Positions 33,948 to 42,327 of a DNA stretch of 64,000 bases are shown piece by piece. Both the position numbers and the translations under genes were made by a program. Below the pieces are notes generated by a model, which saw only the letters and a list, made by a program, of their open reading frames with translations, had not been told where the DNA came from and ran no database searches. The number at the start of each line of letters is the position of its first letter. The first letter of the stretch is position 1. The DNA comes from Hyphomicrobium sp. (GTDB taxonomy: Bacteria > Pseudomonadota > Alphaproteobacteria > Rhizobiales > Hyphomicrobiaceae), in the NCBI GenBank assembly GCA_019751875.1, contig JAIEMV010000008.1, positions 1 to 64,000 of the forward strand. The letters are read 5' to 3'.

Positions 33948-34613
33948 GTCCGTTTCGCTTCGCCCGCCCGACGTTTGATAAATCGTGCGCGTGATCCTGC
34001 TTGCGAATTTTCTAGGCGGCCGTGCGTGACGAACCGGTGACGCGCCCCAAGAAAGGCGATCCAGATCCCAACCGTTGTTATGAAAATGCCAATAATCATT
34101 GGAAGCCTGCAGAATAGCTTTTGCCGGGTCCAAATGTCGGCCCCTCGTAGGATTATTGAGTAGCATGAATAGAAACGATCGACGATGCTTGTTCCGAATC
34201 CTAGCTACGAGACTCCTGCGTAGCCGACGTGGATTGGCAGAAAATTTTCAAGCAATTCGATTGAGTGAAGGAACGACAGTGGAAATTGACGGGCTGCGTA
34301 CGGTGTTCCCTTGAGAAAAATGGGAGCCGGCGAGTCGAAATGCGTGTCGCCGGCTCCCTAGCCTCCCGACCAGCGGTGGGAGTTGGGACGGGAGCCCATC
34401 AAAGTGTAGCGGACCCACCTTGCAGATCAGCCAACCAAATCGCTACAATTTTAAGCGAGTTTTGATTAGCGCTGTTTTCATTGGTACATTTGCAGCCAGT
34501 GACAGACCTCGCCTGAGAACGAGCTATCTGAGCCTCAAGACCCGCCTGGAACTAAATAAAAGAGCCCATACAAAATCATATATATGGGGCTTTAAAGATA
34601 CGGGGGGCAGGGA
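33948..34613. other. 666-bp intergenic region
   Basis: It contains a doubtful 49-codon frame (34165-34314, MNRNDRRCLFRILATRLLRS), a strong hairpin at 34322-34358, and the conserved repeat leader from 34528. No other gene is supported. Confidence 0.4.
34322..34358 (-). terminator. Strong hairpin, minus-strand terminator
   Basis: GGGAGCCGGCGA and TCGCCGGCTCCC give a 12-bp perfect stem with a 13-nt loop. Read on the minus strand it is followed by ATTTTTCTC, which fits rho-independent termination in that direction. Confidence 0.7.
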
Positions 34614-34718
34614 ATGAGTGACTGGAACGAGCGTCAACCGCTGCAGGACAAGCGGAACAGGAAGCTGAAGCTGCCTCCGAGCCGCGGTGTGTTGGTGCTA
34701 TTGCCGCTGAACTTGATC
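34528..34718 (+). repeat. Conserved leader and ribbon-helix-helix repeat, copy B
   Basis: This matches 28718-28906, with the same 86-bp spacing from leader start to ATG. The palindrome at about 34562-34590 is imperfect here (AGAGCCCATAC facing TATATGGGGCT). Confidence 0.8.
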
Positions 34719-34877
34719 GATGTGTTGGATCAAGCGGCCGAGACCTTGAATATGAGCCGATCGGACATCATTCGTCGTTCGCTGATCCGGGAAGTGACAT
34801 CGGTGCTGAGAGATGAAGTGATGAGAATGCGGGCCAGAGCAGCAGAACAAGAGCGACAGACTCTCTGGTCAAGATAA
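34614..34877 (+). CDS. Ribbon-helix-helix (CopG-like) regulator
   Basis: 87 residues: a basic N-terminal arm (MSDWNERQPLQDKRNRKLKL), then a ribbon strand RGVLVLLPLNLIDVLDQAAETLNMSRSDIIRRSLIREV, then a charged helix. The pattern matches the CopG/Arc fold that binds palindromic operators as a dimer. GGGGGGCAGGG is upstream, and the palindrome in the leader is a likely autoregulatory operator. A deleted copy exists at 28804. Such proteins regulate plasmid or mobile-element genes or toxin-antitoxin loci; no toxin gene is seen beside it. Confidence 0.78.
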   Translation: MSDWNERQPLQDKRNRKLKLPPSRGVLVLLPLNLIDVLDQAAETLNMSRSDIIRRSLIREVTSVLRDEVMRMRARAAEQERQTLWSR

Positions 34878-34898
34878 CGTGCAGCAGCGTGAATAGTA

Positions 34899-35243
34899 TT
34901 ATCGGTGCTGTGGCTTGGCGGCGCTGTTTCCCGGAGTGCAGGACTCAGGAGAGACTTGAAGTGGGGGCGCTGTTGCCTTTCCATCTTGCGACTTTTCCTG
35001 CAGGTAAGCCGCCCGTAACGCTGCCGACACCTGCTCTAGCTCATAGACGCAAATCTCAGTCCGCATAATCGCTTCAGGCCAGCTTTCGCAGTTCTCACCG
35101 GTGGCCAGTTCCAAGACGAGATACCTGAAGAGGCCATCACCTAGTTCGTCGATGCCTCTGCGCCAAGTGTCGCTATTGGCAAGGGTGGCATACGCTCCTT
35201 CTGCATAAGCGCTGGCCACACAACACTGAAAGCGGTTCATCAT
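34899..35243 (-). CDS. Hypothetical protein
   Basis: 114 residues from ATG 35243 (MMNRFQCCVASAYAEGAYA), with GGAG upstream. Predicted largely helical; a conserved-looking middle GIDELGDGLFRYLVLELATGE. A polar C-terminal tail, no signal peptide. No family recognised. Adjacent to the ribbon-helix-helix gene on the other strand, in the accessory region; probably a mobile-element passenger. Confidence 0.5.
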   Translation of the reverse strand: MMNRFQCCVASAYAEGAYATLANSDTWRRGIDELGDGLFRYLVLELATGENCESWPEAIMRTEICVYELEQVSAALRAAYLQEKSQDGKATAPPLQVSPESCTPGNSAAKPQHR

Positions 35244-35273
35244 GGGCAAATCTCCAAGGCCATCAGTTTTCAA

Positions 35274-35603
35274 CCCATGTATACAATCCCAAGCAACATT
35301 TCTGCTTTGATCAGGGACAAACGCAATCGTTCAATCGTCTCCGTGAGATTGGAGTGATCTGAGGGTCTAGGTGTTCGGAGGATGGAGCCTTACGATTGTG
35401 ATTGAGGCTGTAGGTAGGAGTTGAAATGCAGTTGCGCTGTGTGAGAAGTGGATGTGTAAGAGCTTGAGCAGTGTCAACCCAGGTTCGAAAGTTAGATAGC
35501 AAAAAGCCCCGGAATTGTTGATCCGAGGCTTGTTCGTATGTGGTGCTTGATGATCTAAGCTGAAATAGATGTGTGAGGCTTATTCAACTCTTTGTCTGAT
35601 TAT
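35274..35603. other. 330-bp AT-rich non-coding region
   Basis: I see no supported gene. The stretch becomes AT-rich toward the H-NS-like gene. Confidence 0.4.
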
Positions 35604-35921
35604 CTAAATTGCAAAATCTTCTAGCTTGGCACCTTTCTTCAAACGAGCTATCAACCAGTTCGGTTTGCGTCCACGTCCTGTCCAAGTCTGACTTCGATCA
35701 TCTGGGTTCGCATACTTGGCAGCTGATTTCGATCGACCACGCTTTGTTGCAAACCCATACAGCTCAGCAACAGTGAAGTCAGAACCAGCAATCAAGCGAT
35801 CAATCTTAGCTTTCAGATCAGCTTTGGCGTTCTCTTGTGCCTGAGACTTTGCTTTAGCTATCTTATCTTCGAGATCGCTAAGCTGTTTAAGGGTCATTCT
35901 TTCGATCTTAGTGACTGCCAT
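35604..35921 (-). CDS. H-NS-like histone family protein
   Basis: 105 residues: N-terminal oligomerisation helices (MTLKQLSDLEDKIAKAKSQAQ), a linker, and the C-terminal H-NS motif (KYANPDDRSQTWTGRGRKPNWLIARL) that binds AT-rich minor grooves. It is therefore a xenogeneic silencer of AT-rich foreign DNA. It lies in an AT-rich island (about 35.3-36.4 kb), which is where such proteins act, and may regulate itself and its neighbours. Confidence 0.85.
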   Translation of the reverse strand: MAVTKIERMTLKQLSDLEDKIAKAKSQAQENAKADLKAKIDRLIAGSDFTVAELYGFATKRGRSKSAAKYANPDDRSQTWTGRGRKPNWLIARLKKGAKLEDFAI

Positions 35922-36409
35922 TCCATCCTCCCGGCATTGTTGGTTTTCTTATAATGGAGTTTAAGTATGCATGGAGTGACATAAGTTGAAAATAGCTTAC
36001 TTCGTTATGCTATTCAGCAGCAAACAGCATTGTGAACGTTCTCACCAAAGTAGTTGATCATCTTGGTTTGTCTTTTAGAGTCTCTAGTCAGACGTCGGCA
36101 TTTGCGCTATAGCATGCAGCAGTGTTTTAGTATTGGATCTTGTTGCAATTGAAATGATTTAAAGGCTCATCATGTTGAGAGATGAAGAGAGCAGCAAACT
36201 TAAATGCTTTTGGACTCAGGTGGGCATTTGTTTAACGCTACAAACGTTATAAACGGCAACTAATCGACCGCGCTTCTCGCGTTCGATCGCTCGCTTCGCC
36301 AAGTCCCCTTAGCCCCAATGTATTTATATAGCGGCATAGCGCACAAACGTATTTCGCAATTGATTTTTGGATCAATTAGCTATTGCTGAGCGCACGAAGC
36401 CGAGACGAT
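35922..36409. other. 488-bp AT-rich intergenic region
   Basis: This has low GC relative to the rest of the window and no supported gene; likely promoters and an H-NS binding region. Confidence 0.4.
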
Positions 36410-36841
36410 ATGAAGGGACTTAAGGGACTGACGTTTGGGACGATCAACAAGGGCCGCGAAAATCTAACTCTTGTCCGGCGGGCGAAGCTTGTGCGGCGGC
36501 TGGAACAGCAAAAGGCGCTGGCACCTGATCCAACCTACACTCTCACGGCGACGAAACGGGTCAAGACAGAGGACGGCGGCAAAGAGCTGAGGCAAGTGCA
36601 AAAGCGCCTGAGTCCGTGGTTGCGTGAAGACGTGCTGGGCAACATCGCGCTCACTGTCCGCTCTGGTGGTCGGCCAATCGAATTTGAGAAGGGTAAGACG
36701 GCGATCGTGATGCCCGGCATGGATCAGCTTGTGCCGACGATCGACACGGTCCTTGCAGCTGTGCGGGCAGGGGAGTTGGACGAGCTACGGACGCAGCAGG
36801 TCAAAGCGCGCGACGTGCCCAATGCCAAAAAGGCGGCTTAA
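36410..36841 (+). CDS. DUF6641-like protein, function unknown
   Basis: 143 residues from ATG 36410 (MKGLKGLTFGTINKGRENL). The layout matches the DUF6641 family as I recall it: an N-terminal charged helix (RRAKLVRRLEQQKALAPDP), a beta stretch KRLSPWLREDVLGNIALTVRSGGRPIEFEKGKTAI, and an acidic helix VLAAVRAGELDEL. Members are common on rhizobial plasmids and genomic islands. The role is unknown. The family name is from memory. Confidence 0.6.
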   Translation: MKGLKGLTFGTINKGRENLTLVRRAKLVRRLEQQKALAPDPTYTLTATKRVKTEDGGKELRQVQKRLSPWLREDVLGNIALTVRSGGRPIEFEKGKTAIVMPGMDQLVPTIDTVLAAVRAGELDELRTQQVKARDVPNAKKAA

Positions 36842-37365
36842 AGAGGCGACGAGGTGCGAAAGCGAAATCAGCTTCCAAATGGAACATGTAGCCCTCGCTT
36901 TCAGCGCCGTCAGTCCACATCGGTTCTTGCCGCCATCAATGCTGTGAGGCACGGATGAGGGTGGTTGAACACATTTCGAATGCAGCATTTTCTCCTAGGA
37001 CGCGGAGTCATCGACGATAGGATCGGTAGGAGGGGGGGGCTGATGAATGCTGTTGAAGCATCGTGGGCATGCAGCATGTTTGCGATGGAAAGGATGTTTG
37101 CGTCGGTGAATTGACAATTTCGGCGATGTTGTGATGTTTGGAGTTGTGGTGCTAGCGCTTTCAGACCGTACATTGGTGGGGTCTGGAACGTACCGAATGG
37201 TTGCGAGGCTCGGCACCACAAAGACCAAGGGCGTGCGGTTGAACGGTGACGGCGCCTAGACGTCATTTTGAGTCTCAAGGTAACGCGAGATCCGGGCTTT
37301 GTTAGCAGGCTGCAGCACCATCGATCAGCTGACACTGCCGAACTCAACTAACGATTGAGGTCCTT
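36842..37365. other. 524-bp intergenic region
   Basis: The 13-mer TTCCAAATGGAAC occurs at 36873-36885. No gene is supported. Confidence 0.4.
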
Positions 37366-37370
37366 ATATA

Positions 37371-37415
37371 GGGCTCTGAGATCCAATAACGGATCTCGGG
37401 GCCTTGCCTTTTTAA
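37371..37415 (+). terminator. Rho-independent terminator
   Basis: GAGATCC and GGATCTC make a perfect 7-bp stem with a 6-nt loop, extended by GGC facing GGGGCC, followed by TTGCCTTTTT. It points in the plus direction. Confidence 0.6.
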
Positions 37416-37489
37416 GCCGGACAGCAAACGATCTCCTTGGCTATGTGCTTAGTCAGCGTCTTCCTTAAAGTGTTGGGCGTCGGTCGGAG

Positions 37490-37873
37490 CTAAGCTTTTC
37501 GGATCGTCGTGGCGTCGACTTTTTCCTTCAAACATGTGTCCAGCCTCGAGCAGAGTTCTTGGTGCCAGATCTCACCCGTCACATGCGCGCCGTCGCGGAG
37601 CACAATTCGATCTGCAAATATCAGGGCGTCGACTGCATCACCTTCGACGATGACCTCAGAGGCAACGATGGTTCCTGACACCGATCCGCCGCGCATGATC
37701 AAAACTGTGACGGCCCTGAACTCACCGTCAACGTGACCCTGGACGATGGCATCTCCGTCCAGTGCTAGGCAGCCGACAACCGATGCCGTTGGTCCCAGGA
37801 CAATAGGGATATCGTTGGCAGGAACACGGATATCCTGGTCGTTTGCGGGAGCGAGAACAATTCTATCCGTCAT
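37490..37873 (-). CDS. Bactofilin (polymer-forming cytoskeletal protein)
   Basis: 127 residues: N-terminal polar region (MTDRIVLAPANDQDIRVPAND), then a right-handed beta-helix typical of bactofilins (GPTASVVGCLALDGDAIVQGHVDGEFRAVTVLIMRGGSVSGTIVASEVIVEGDAV). Bactofilins polymerise without nucleotide and place cell-wall or signalling proteins. A 24-residue membrane peptide is encoded 18 bp upstream, and the pair are probably one transcript; the peptide may anchor the filament to the membrane. Confidence 0.82.
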   Translation of the reverse strand: MTDRIVLAPANDQDIRVPANDIPIVLGPTASVVGCLALDGDAIVQGHVDGEFRAVTVLIMRGGSVSGTIVASEVIVEGDAVDALIFADRIVLRDGAHVTGEIWHQELCSRLDTCLKEKVDATTIRKA

Positions 37874-37891
37874 GATTGCGCAATTCGCTGT

Positions 37892-37966
37892 CTAACCGCG
37901 AGCAACGACGTAGGCGAAAATGAAGAACGAACCGATGCCGACGACGTAAGCCAGAACCTCGAACAT
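37892..37966 (-). CDS. 24-residue membrane peptide upstream of bactofilin
   Basis: This short frame, too small for usual gene callers, starts at ATG 37966 (MFEVLAYVVGIG) and runs through a hydrophobic core SFFIFAYVVA to ARG and stop. GGAGT lies 6 nt before the ATG. Its 18-bp gap to the bactofilin start implies co-transcription. It is a single-span membrane peptide of unknown role. Confidence 0.55.
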   Translation of the reverse strand: MFEVLAYVVGIGSFFIFAYVVARG

Positions 37967-38476
37967 TGCACACTCCTACGCAGTACACAGGTGAGCGATT
38001 GGGCAAGTTGGGAGGTCAGGGTTCAGCGACCGCAGATCAGCGGGATGACGAACGGCAACTGAACCCTATCCCCCCTAGGCTGCTGGGTGCGCGGCGACAC
38101 TGCGCGATTTGCCAGCGAAGAAAATCAGCACAAGTTGATGCGTCGAGTCAATTCAGTGGCTTGTTGTCGATTGCTGCGTTGCGTTGTTAGCAAGTGCAAT
38201 AATCACCATTGATCTAGCTTGCAAAATTTTATTCGCTACCTGTCTCGGTCTTTTGAAAAGCGCCGTAGCTTCATGGCGATTTCACGCGATAGGGGGAGTG
38301 TAATTGCCGATCGCACCTGCTTGGACGTCGCGGACTACGGGCATGTCGGTAGGAGATATCGGCAAATCACTGTATTTTCAGGTCACGTCAAACTCTTCGC
38401 ATACCCTGCGCCTTGAAAGTCGGTGCTCGGATGCGCAGTCAGTTTTGTGCCGCGTTGTCTCAATGGAGAACAACAA

Positions 38477-38725
38477 ATGGCTATCGAAACTCTGATTATT
38501 TGGCTTGTGATTGGCGCGATTGCTGGCTGGCTGGCCGGTCAGATCATGAGGGGTGGTGGCTTTGGTCTCGTCGGCGACATCGTAGTCGGTATCGTCGGTG
38601 CCATTGTCGGTGGCTGGCTTTTGCCTCGCATTGGCGTCTTCGTGTTTGGTGGCGTGCTCGGTGAGATTCTGAATGCCGTGATTGGCGCCTGCGTGGTTCT
38701 CTTTATAGCGCGCCTGTTTAAGTGA
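38477..38725 (+). CDS. GlsB/YeaQ/YmgE-family stress membrane protein
   Basis: 82 residues starting MAIETLIIWLVIGAIAGWLA. Three membrane segments with Gly-rich motifs (GQIMRGGGFGLVGDIVVGIVGAIVGGWL) are typical of the transglycosylase-associated/GlsB family. These small membrane proteins are induced by stress; their mechanism is unknown. The Met at 38477 fits the family start. Confidence 0.88.
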   Translation: MAIETLIIWLVIGAIAGWLAGQIMRGGGFGLVGDIVVGIVGAIVGGWLLPRIGVFVFGGVLGEILNAVIGACVVLFIARLFK

Positions 38726-38750
38726 GCATCTGGGCGAAGGCCGGTAGAAT

Positions 38751-38910
38751 TTAGTCCGTCGCTTCGCTCGCTTCTGATCCAAAGCTCTGCAGGTTCTTGG
38801 CCATCTCGCGTGAGAGCGGCAGGTGCTTGGCGTAGAAGCGCTCAATCTGCTCCACGCTCGTGCCTGCGTTCTTGGCGAGGTTGAAAATGTTGACCTTGCC
38901 GTGGGAGAGA
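38751..38910 (-). pseudogene. Second integrase, C-terminal fragment
   Basis: The minus strand encodes NIFNLAKNAGTSVEQIERFY, AKHLPLSREMAKNLQSF and a stop. This parallels the C terminus of the intact integrase at 39989 at 80-90 percent nucleotide identity by eye, but nothing upstream matches. It is cut off 24 bp before the HWE kinase stop codon, so it is the tail of a second element's integrase. Confidence 0.8.
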
Positions 38911-38933
38911 GCGCCTGAGTTGTGCGGATCGTC

Positions 38934-39905
38934 TCAAAGAGAAAGAACATTGGTTGCGTCGCACGAAATGTGCCAGCAAAGTCCCGTTGGCTCGTATGCT
39001 AAGGTGACCGTTGCTTTGAGTGCGAGCTTGATAGCATCGGCTATCAATGAAGAGCCAAACCCACGACGTTGGGGTTGATGCACAGGAGGACCGCCGTGTT
39101 CCCGCCAGCTCATTTCGAACTGACGTTGTGACGGGTCCAAGTGCCATTTCAGTTGAATGCGCCCGCTGTCGTTGGCAAGAGCCCCATATTTTACTGCGTT
39201 GGTACCCAGCTCGTGCAACGCCATTCCTAGTGCCTGAGCGGCTCGAGAGTTCAGCAGAATGAACGGCCCCTCGATTCCCAGGCGATCTCCAATTAACTGA
39301 GAGAAATGCCCCAGCTGGGAGCTAACAAGCTCTGGGAGAGAGATTTGATGGTTTGCGTTGTGAACAAGGAGATCTTGGGTCAGCGTGAGTGAGTGGATTC
39401 GTTCTGAAAAGCGACGAGAGAAATCTTCTGGAGTGGCCTTCATTGTCTGTAGGGCGATCGCCTGGACCAAGTTCAACAAGTTCTTCGATCGATGGCTTAT
39501 TTCTTTTGCGCTCAGTGTGCGCTCACTCACGTTTGAATGGGTGACAACCACACCATTTTCGCCTGCTGTCTGAAATCTTGATACGTTCATGGAGAACCAG
39601 CGAAGTTCATGTGGACTGTGGCACGGATAATCCATGCTGAAGCTCGACAGCCGCTGGCTTAAGACACCTTCTATTCCGGCAAGTGCCTTAGCTGCATATT
39701 CATCTTGTACAGCCAGTGCCCGTTGGCAGACTTCCAAATAGTTGGCGCCAACACTCACCTGAGGTTTATTTGCAGCGCCGTTATCTGCCGCGAACTTCTC
39801 CCAAGCACGATTGGTCGCAACGATCTGGCCATGGCTATCGAGCACAGCAATGTGCTCCGGTAGCGCTTGGATTACTTCAGCGTAGAAGTGCTCATCGATG
39901 CGCAA
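38934..39905 (-). CDS. HWE-family sensor histidine kinase with PAS-like domain
   Basis: 323 residues, cytoplasmic: an N-terminal PAS-like segment (EVIQALPEHIAVLDSHGQIV), then HWE motifs: phospho-accepting His region (EISHRSKNLLNLVQAIALQT), N box (ALHELGTNAVKYGALAND) and W-x-E (MSWREHGGPP). It is probably soluble and senses a cofactor or small molecule. Alphaproteobacterial HWE kinases feed general stress or light responses. It lies between an intact integrase and a second integrase tail. Confidence 0.87.
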   Translation of the reverse strand: MRIDEHFYAEVIQALPEHIAVLDSHGQIVATNRAWEKFAADNGAANKPQVSVGANYLEVCQRALAVQDEYAAKALAGIEGVLSQRLSSFSMDYPCHSPHELRWFSMNVSRFQTAGENGVVVTHSNVSERTLSAKEISHRSKNLLNLVQAIALQTMKATPEDFSRRFSERIHSLTLTQDLLVHNANHQISLPELVSSQLGHFSQLIGDRLGIEGPFILLNSRAAQALGMALHELGTNAVKYGALANDSGRIQLKWHLDPSQRQFEMSWREHGGPPVHQPQRRGFGSSLIADAIKLALKATVTLAYEPTGLCWHISCDATNVLSL

Positions 39906-39988
39906 ACAGGGGGCCCACCCGTGTTGAGAACAATGGGAATTATAGCATACATGGCGCTAACGTAAGAGTTGAGGTCCATCATCTGATG

Positions 39989-41218
39989 TCATCCTTCCCC
40001 AAAGCTCTGCAGGTTCTTGGGCATCTCGCGTGAGAGCGGCAGGTGCTTGGCGTAGAACCGTTCGACCTGATCGACGCTCGTGCCGGCGTTCTTGGCAAGG
40101 TTGTAAATATTCACCCGCCCATGGCTCCGAATGATCGCCATGCAAATCGCTGTGTGACGCAAACAGTAGATGGTGCGATTGGTATTGGTGACCAGATCGT
40201 GCTTGAGCCCTGTCCGCTCCATGACGAGATTGAACTGCCGTTGGATGATGCGGGCTGCTGTGGCTCGATTTGGATAGCCGGGCAGGAACACGTAATCCTC
40301 ACCGCCGACGTTTGGGTAGCGCTCGCGAATACGCTGATAGGCAGCTACGGCATCCGGCATCGTATTGGCCACGCGGAATCCCGTCTTGCCATCTCGTACC
40401 GTCACGAGCAGCCGTTTTGGTTCTGTCTCGACCGTGATGTCGTTGTGCTTGAGGGCATACAGCTCTGTCGTCGTCGGCCGAGCGAACGATGATACGGCAA
40501 ACACGATCAGGTCATACAACTCTTCGGTCACTTCAACGCCTCGGACTGTTACTCGATCTTCGGCCAGCTGCTTGGCGCCAGCGAGTAGGGCGTCGAACTC
40601 ATCGCGGTCGGGCGGAACGAGAGGGGCGAAGCGGAAGAACGAGCGTGGGTTGTCTTTTTGACGGAGGCGCGGTGTGTCAGGCACGCTGTCAATTAGACCG
40701 TCATCGCGTGCGCCTTTCAGAACATTGCGAAAGGTGGCCATGAGCATGTTTCGCGTGGAGGCCGAGAGATCAGAGCGTTTGCGGGTCAAGTTTTCAATGT
40801 ACAGCTGCCAGTCGCGTGTCGTTAGCTCTCGCACGTCGCGCTGCCCGAAGTGGCGTATCAGGCCCCAGTCGTCATGGTCGAAAAACAGGCGGCTGGTGCG
40901 GATGTAGTTGGCATTGCGTTCGCCGGTCTCAGCCAACCTTCGCCCTTTTTCGACAAACCGACGGGCATAGGTCTTGAAGCTAAATTCTTGCGGAGCCGGA
41001 GAGTCGGGAGCACAAAGCTTGAGTGCCAGCTCTTCAGCGACACGCCGCGCCTCAAGCCGACTGGTCTCTTTTGTTGAGCGGACCGTGTAGCGTTGGGCTC
41101 GGGGGTTGAGGATGCGGGCAAAGTAGTAGGGGCTGGCGTAGCTTTGATAGAGTGCCAGGCCGCGACGAAGCTTGATGATCGGACCTCGAAGACGATGCGG
41201 TGAACGTGACGCCATCAA
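39989..41218 (-). CDS. Tyrosine recombinase (phage-type integrase)
   Basis: 409 residues, full length: an N-terminal arm/core-binding region (AYQRIRERYPN-type helices near the middle), box I Arg in SFARPTTTELYALKHND, box II CLRHTAI, and the nucleophile Tyr in ERFYAKHLPLS. One family oddity is CLRHTA in place of HxLRHT. It is the active-looking integrase of the accessory region. The att site is not seen beside it; the tRNA-Lys remnant at the window start may or may not belong to this element. Confidence 0.88.
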   Translation of the reverse strand: MMASRSPHRLRGPIIKLRRGLALYQSYASPYYFARILNPRAQRYTVRSTKETSRLEARRVAEELALKLCAPDSPAPQEFSFKTYARRFVEKGRRLAETGERNANYIRTSRLFFDHDDWGLIRHFGQRDVRELTTRDWQLYIENLTRKRSDLSASTRNMLMATFRNVLKGARDDGLIDSVPDTPRLRQKDNPRSFFRFAPLVPPDRDEFDALLAGAKQLAEDRVTVRGVEVTEELYDLIVFAVSSFARPTTTELYALKHNDITVETEPKRLLVTVRDGKTGFRVANTMPDAVAAYQRIRERYPNVGGEDYVFLPGYPNRATAARIIQRQFNLVMERTGLKHDLVTNTNRTIYCLRHTAICMAIIRSHGRVNIYNLAKNAGTSVDQVERFYAKHLPLSREMPKNLQSFGEG

Positions 41219-41285
41219 AAAGCAGCGTACGGATCAAAACCTATAAAGTCATTCTCTAAAGTGCGCGATAAGTGCTTGTTCAGCG

Positions 41286-41912
41286 TTGGGAGCTTGCAAA
41301 CTCGACTTCTGCCTGGTAGTCGCAGACCTCGTTGGGTATTCCACGGCTTATGGCAGCGATCTTGCCGTTCAGCTACGGGTCGACGCTTCCACGCTGAACA
41401 AGTTCGCGAAGTTTCGCGGCACCGTGACCGCTCACACAGCACGAGCACTTGCGGATCGCGTCAGAAGCTATCTTCGCAGTCTTGACCAAGGGTCTCCCAA
41501 GCCGCGCCCAGAGACGAAGCAACCTCGGGCGCAACACGCGATGCCCCCGCCCGATCCGGTCATTCCAGCCGAAGAGTGGCGCTTCGTTCAGATCGCGCCG
41601 GGAACGAAAACCCGAATTGCTGCAATTTCGGCGCTACTCGATACAATCATAGTGAGGTTGGCGAAGACCAACCTTCCCGCCGAAGAGCAAGTGCTCTCGG
41701 AGATTGAGCGAGCGCAGCTCATTGCGATCCTCGAGACTGCGCTGCAAATACTCAAGGCTCCGATTATGGAGCCTGGCATGCTCAAGAAGGCTCAGGACAG
41801 CCTCAAGCGCCTTGCCAGTAAGACCGCAGAGAAGCAGGCCGAGACCGGGCTTGGAAGCGCAGCAAGCGAAGGGGCGCGTCAGCTGTGGGAACTCATCAAA
41901 AGCCTCTTCTAA
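41286..41912 (+). CDS. Hypothetical protein
   Basis: 208 residues with uncertain start (TTG 41286; no good ATG upstream before a stop at 41244). N-terminal basic part (RVDASTLNKFAKFRGTVTAHT) could be a helix-turn-helix-like region. A central beta segment (EEWRFVQIAPGTKTRIAAISAL) and long helical stretches follow, ending in LWELIKSLF. It is divergent from the integrase. No family recognised; possibly a 5'-truncated gene. Confidence 0.5.
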   Translation: MGACKLDFCLVVADLVGYSTAYGSDLAVQLRVDASTLNKFAKFRGTVTAHTARALADRVRSYLRSLDQGSPKPRPETKQPRAQHAMPPPDPVIPAEEWRFVQIAPGTKTRIAAISALLDTIIVRLAKTNLPAEEQVLSEIERAQLIAILETALQILKAPIMEPGMLKKAQDSLKRLASKTAEKQAETGLGSAASEGARQLWELIKSLF

Positions 41913-42327
41913 ATGCTATCATCGGCTTGAGCTCTAGCCGACGCGGACACTCTGTGAGGCTACTGGCATTGCCGCTCTGTGTCCGTAATGTGAGGTGCTG
42001 CCGCCATAACATCACCCAGCCGCAGAATTGCGTGTTGGCCACCGCAGATGTCTGCAATCTCTGCATCTCTACCGTCGAGTGGTCAGGCGACAACGCGAAT
42101 GACCCTGTGCAGAAGTTCTGAAGTGGACGTCAAGTCAACTGCTCGGTGATGCGGCACCGTCATCCATTGGCGTCGCTTTGGCGCTATATTGATCTCTTTG
42201 AGCCTCGCATCATGGCTCGTTCGTAAAACGAGAATGAATGTGTCACTAACAACTTTGTCTGCGGCTTTCTGAGTTTCCGCGTTGCAGGCGATAAGGGAAC
42301 TTACTAAAGGCTCATAGCTGACGTCGC
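41913..42327. other. 415-bp intergenic region
   Basis: Nothing beyond spacer is supported here. Confidence 0.4.

Noticed and set aside
34165-34314. 49-codon ORF beginning MNRNDRRCLFRILATRLL
   Set aside because: No Shine-Dalgarno sequence and no conserved motif; it may be chance. A strong hairpin follows but is oriented for the other strand.
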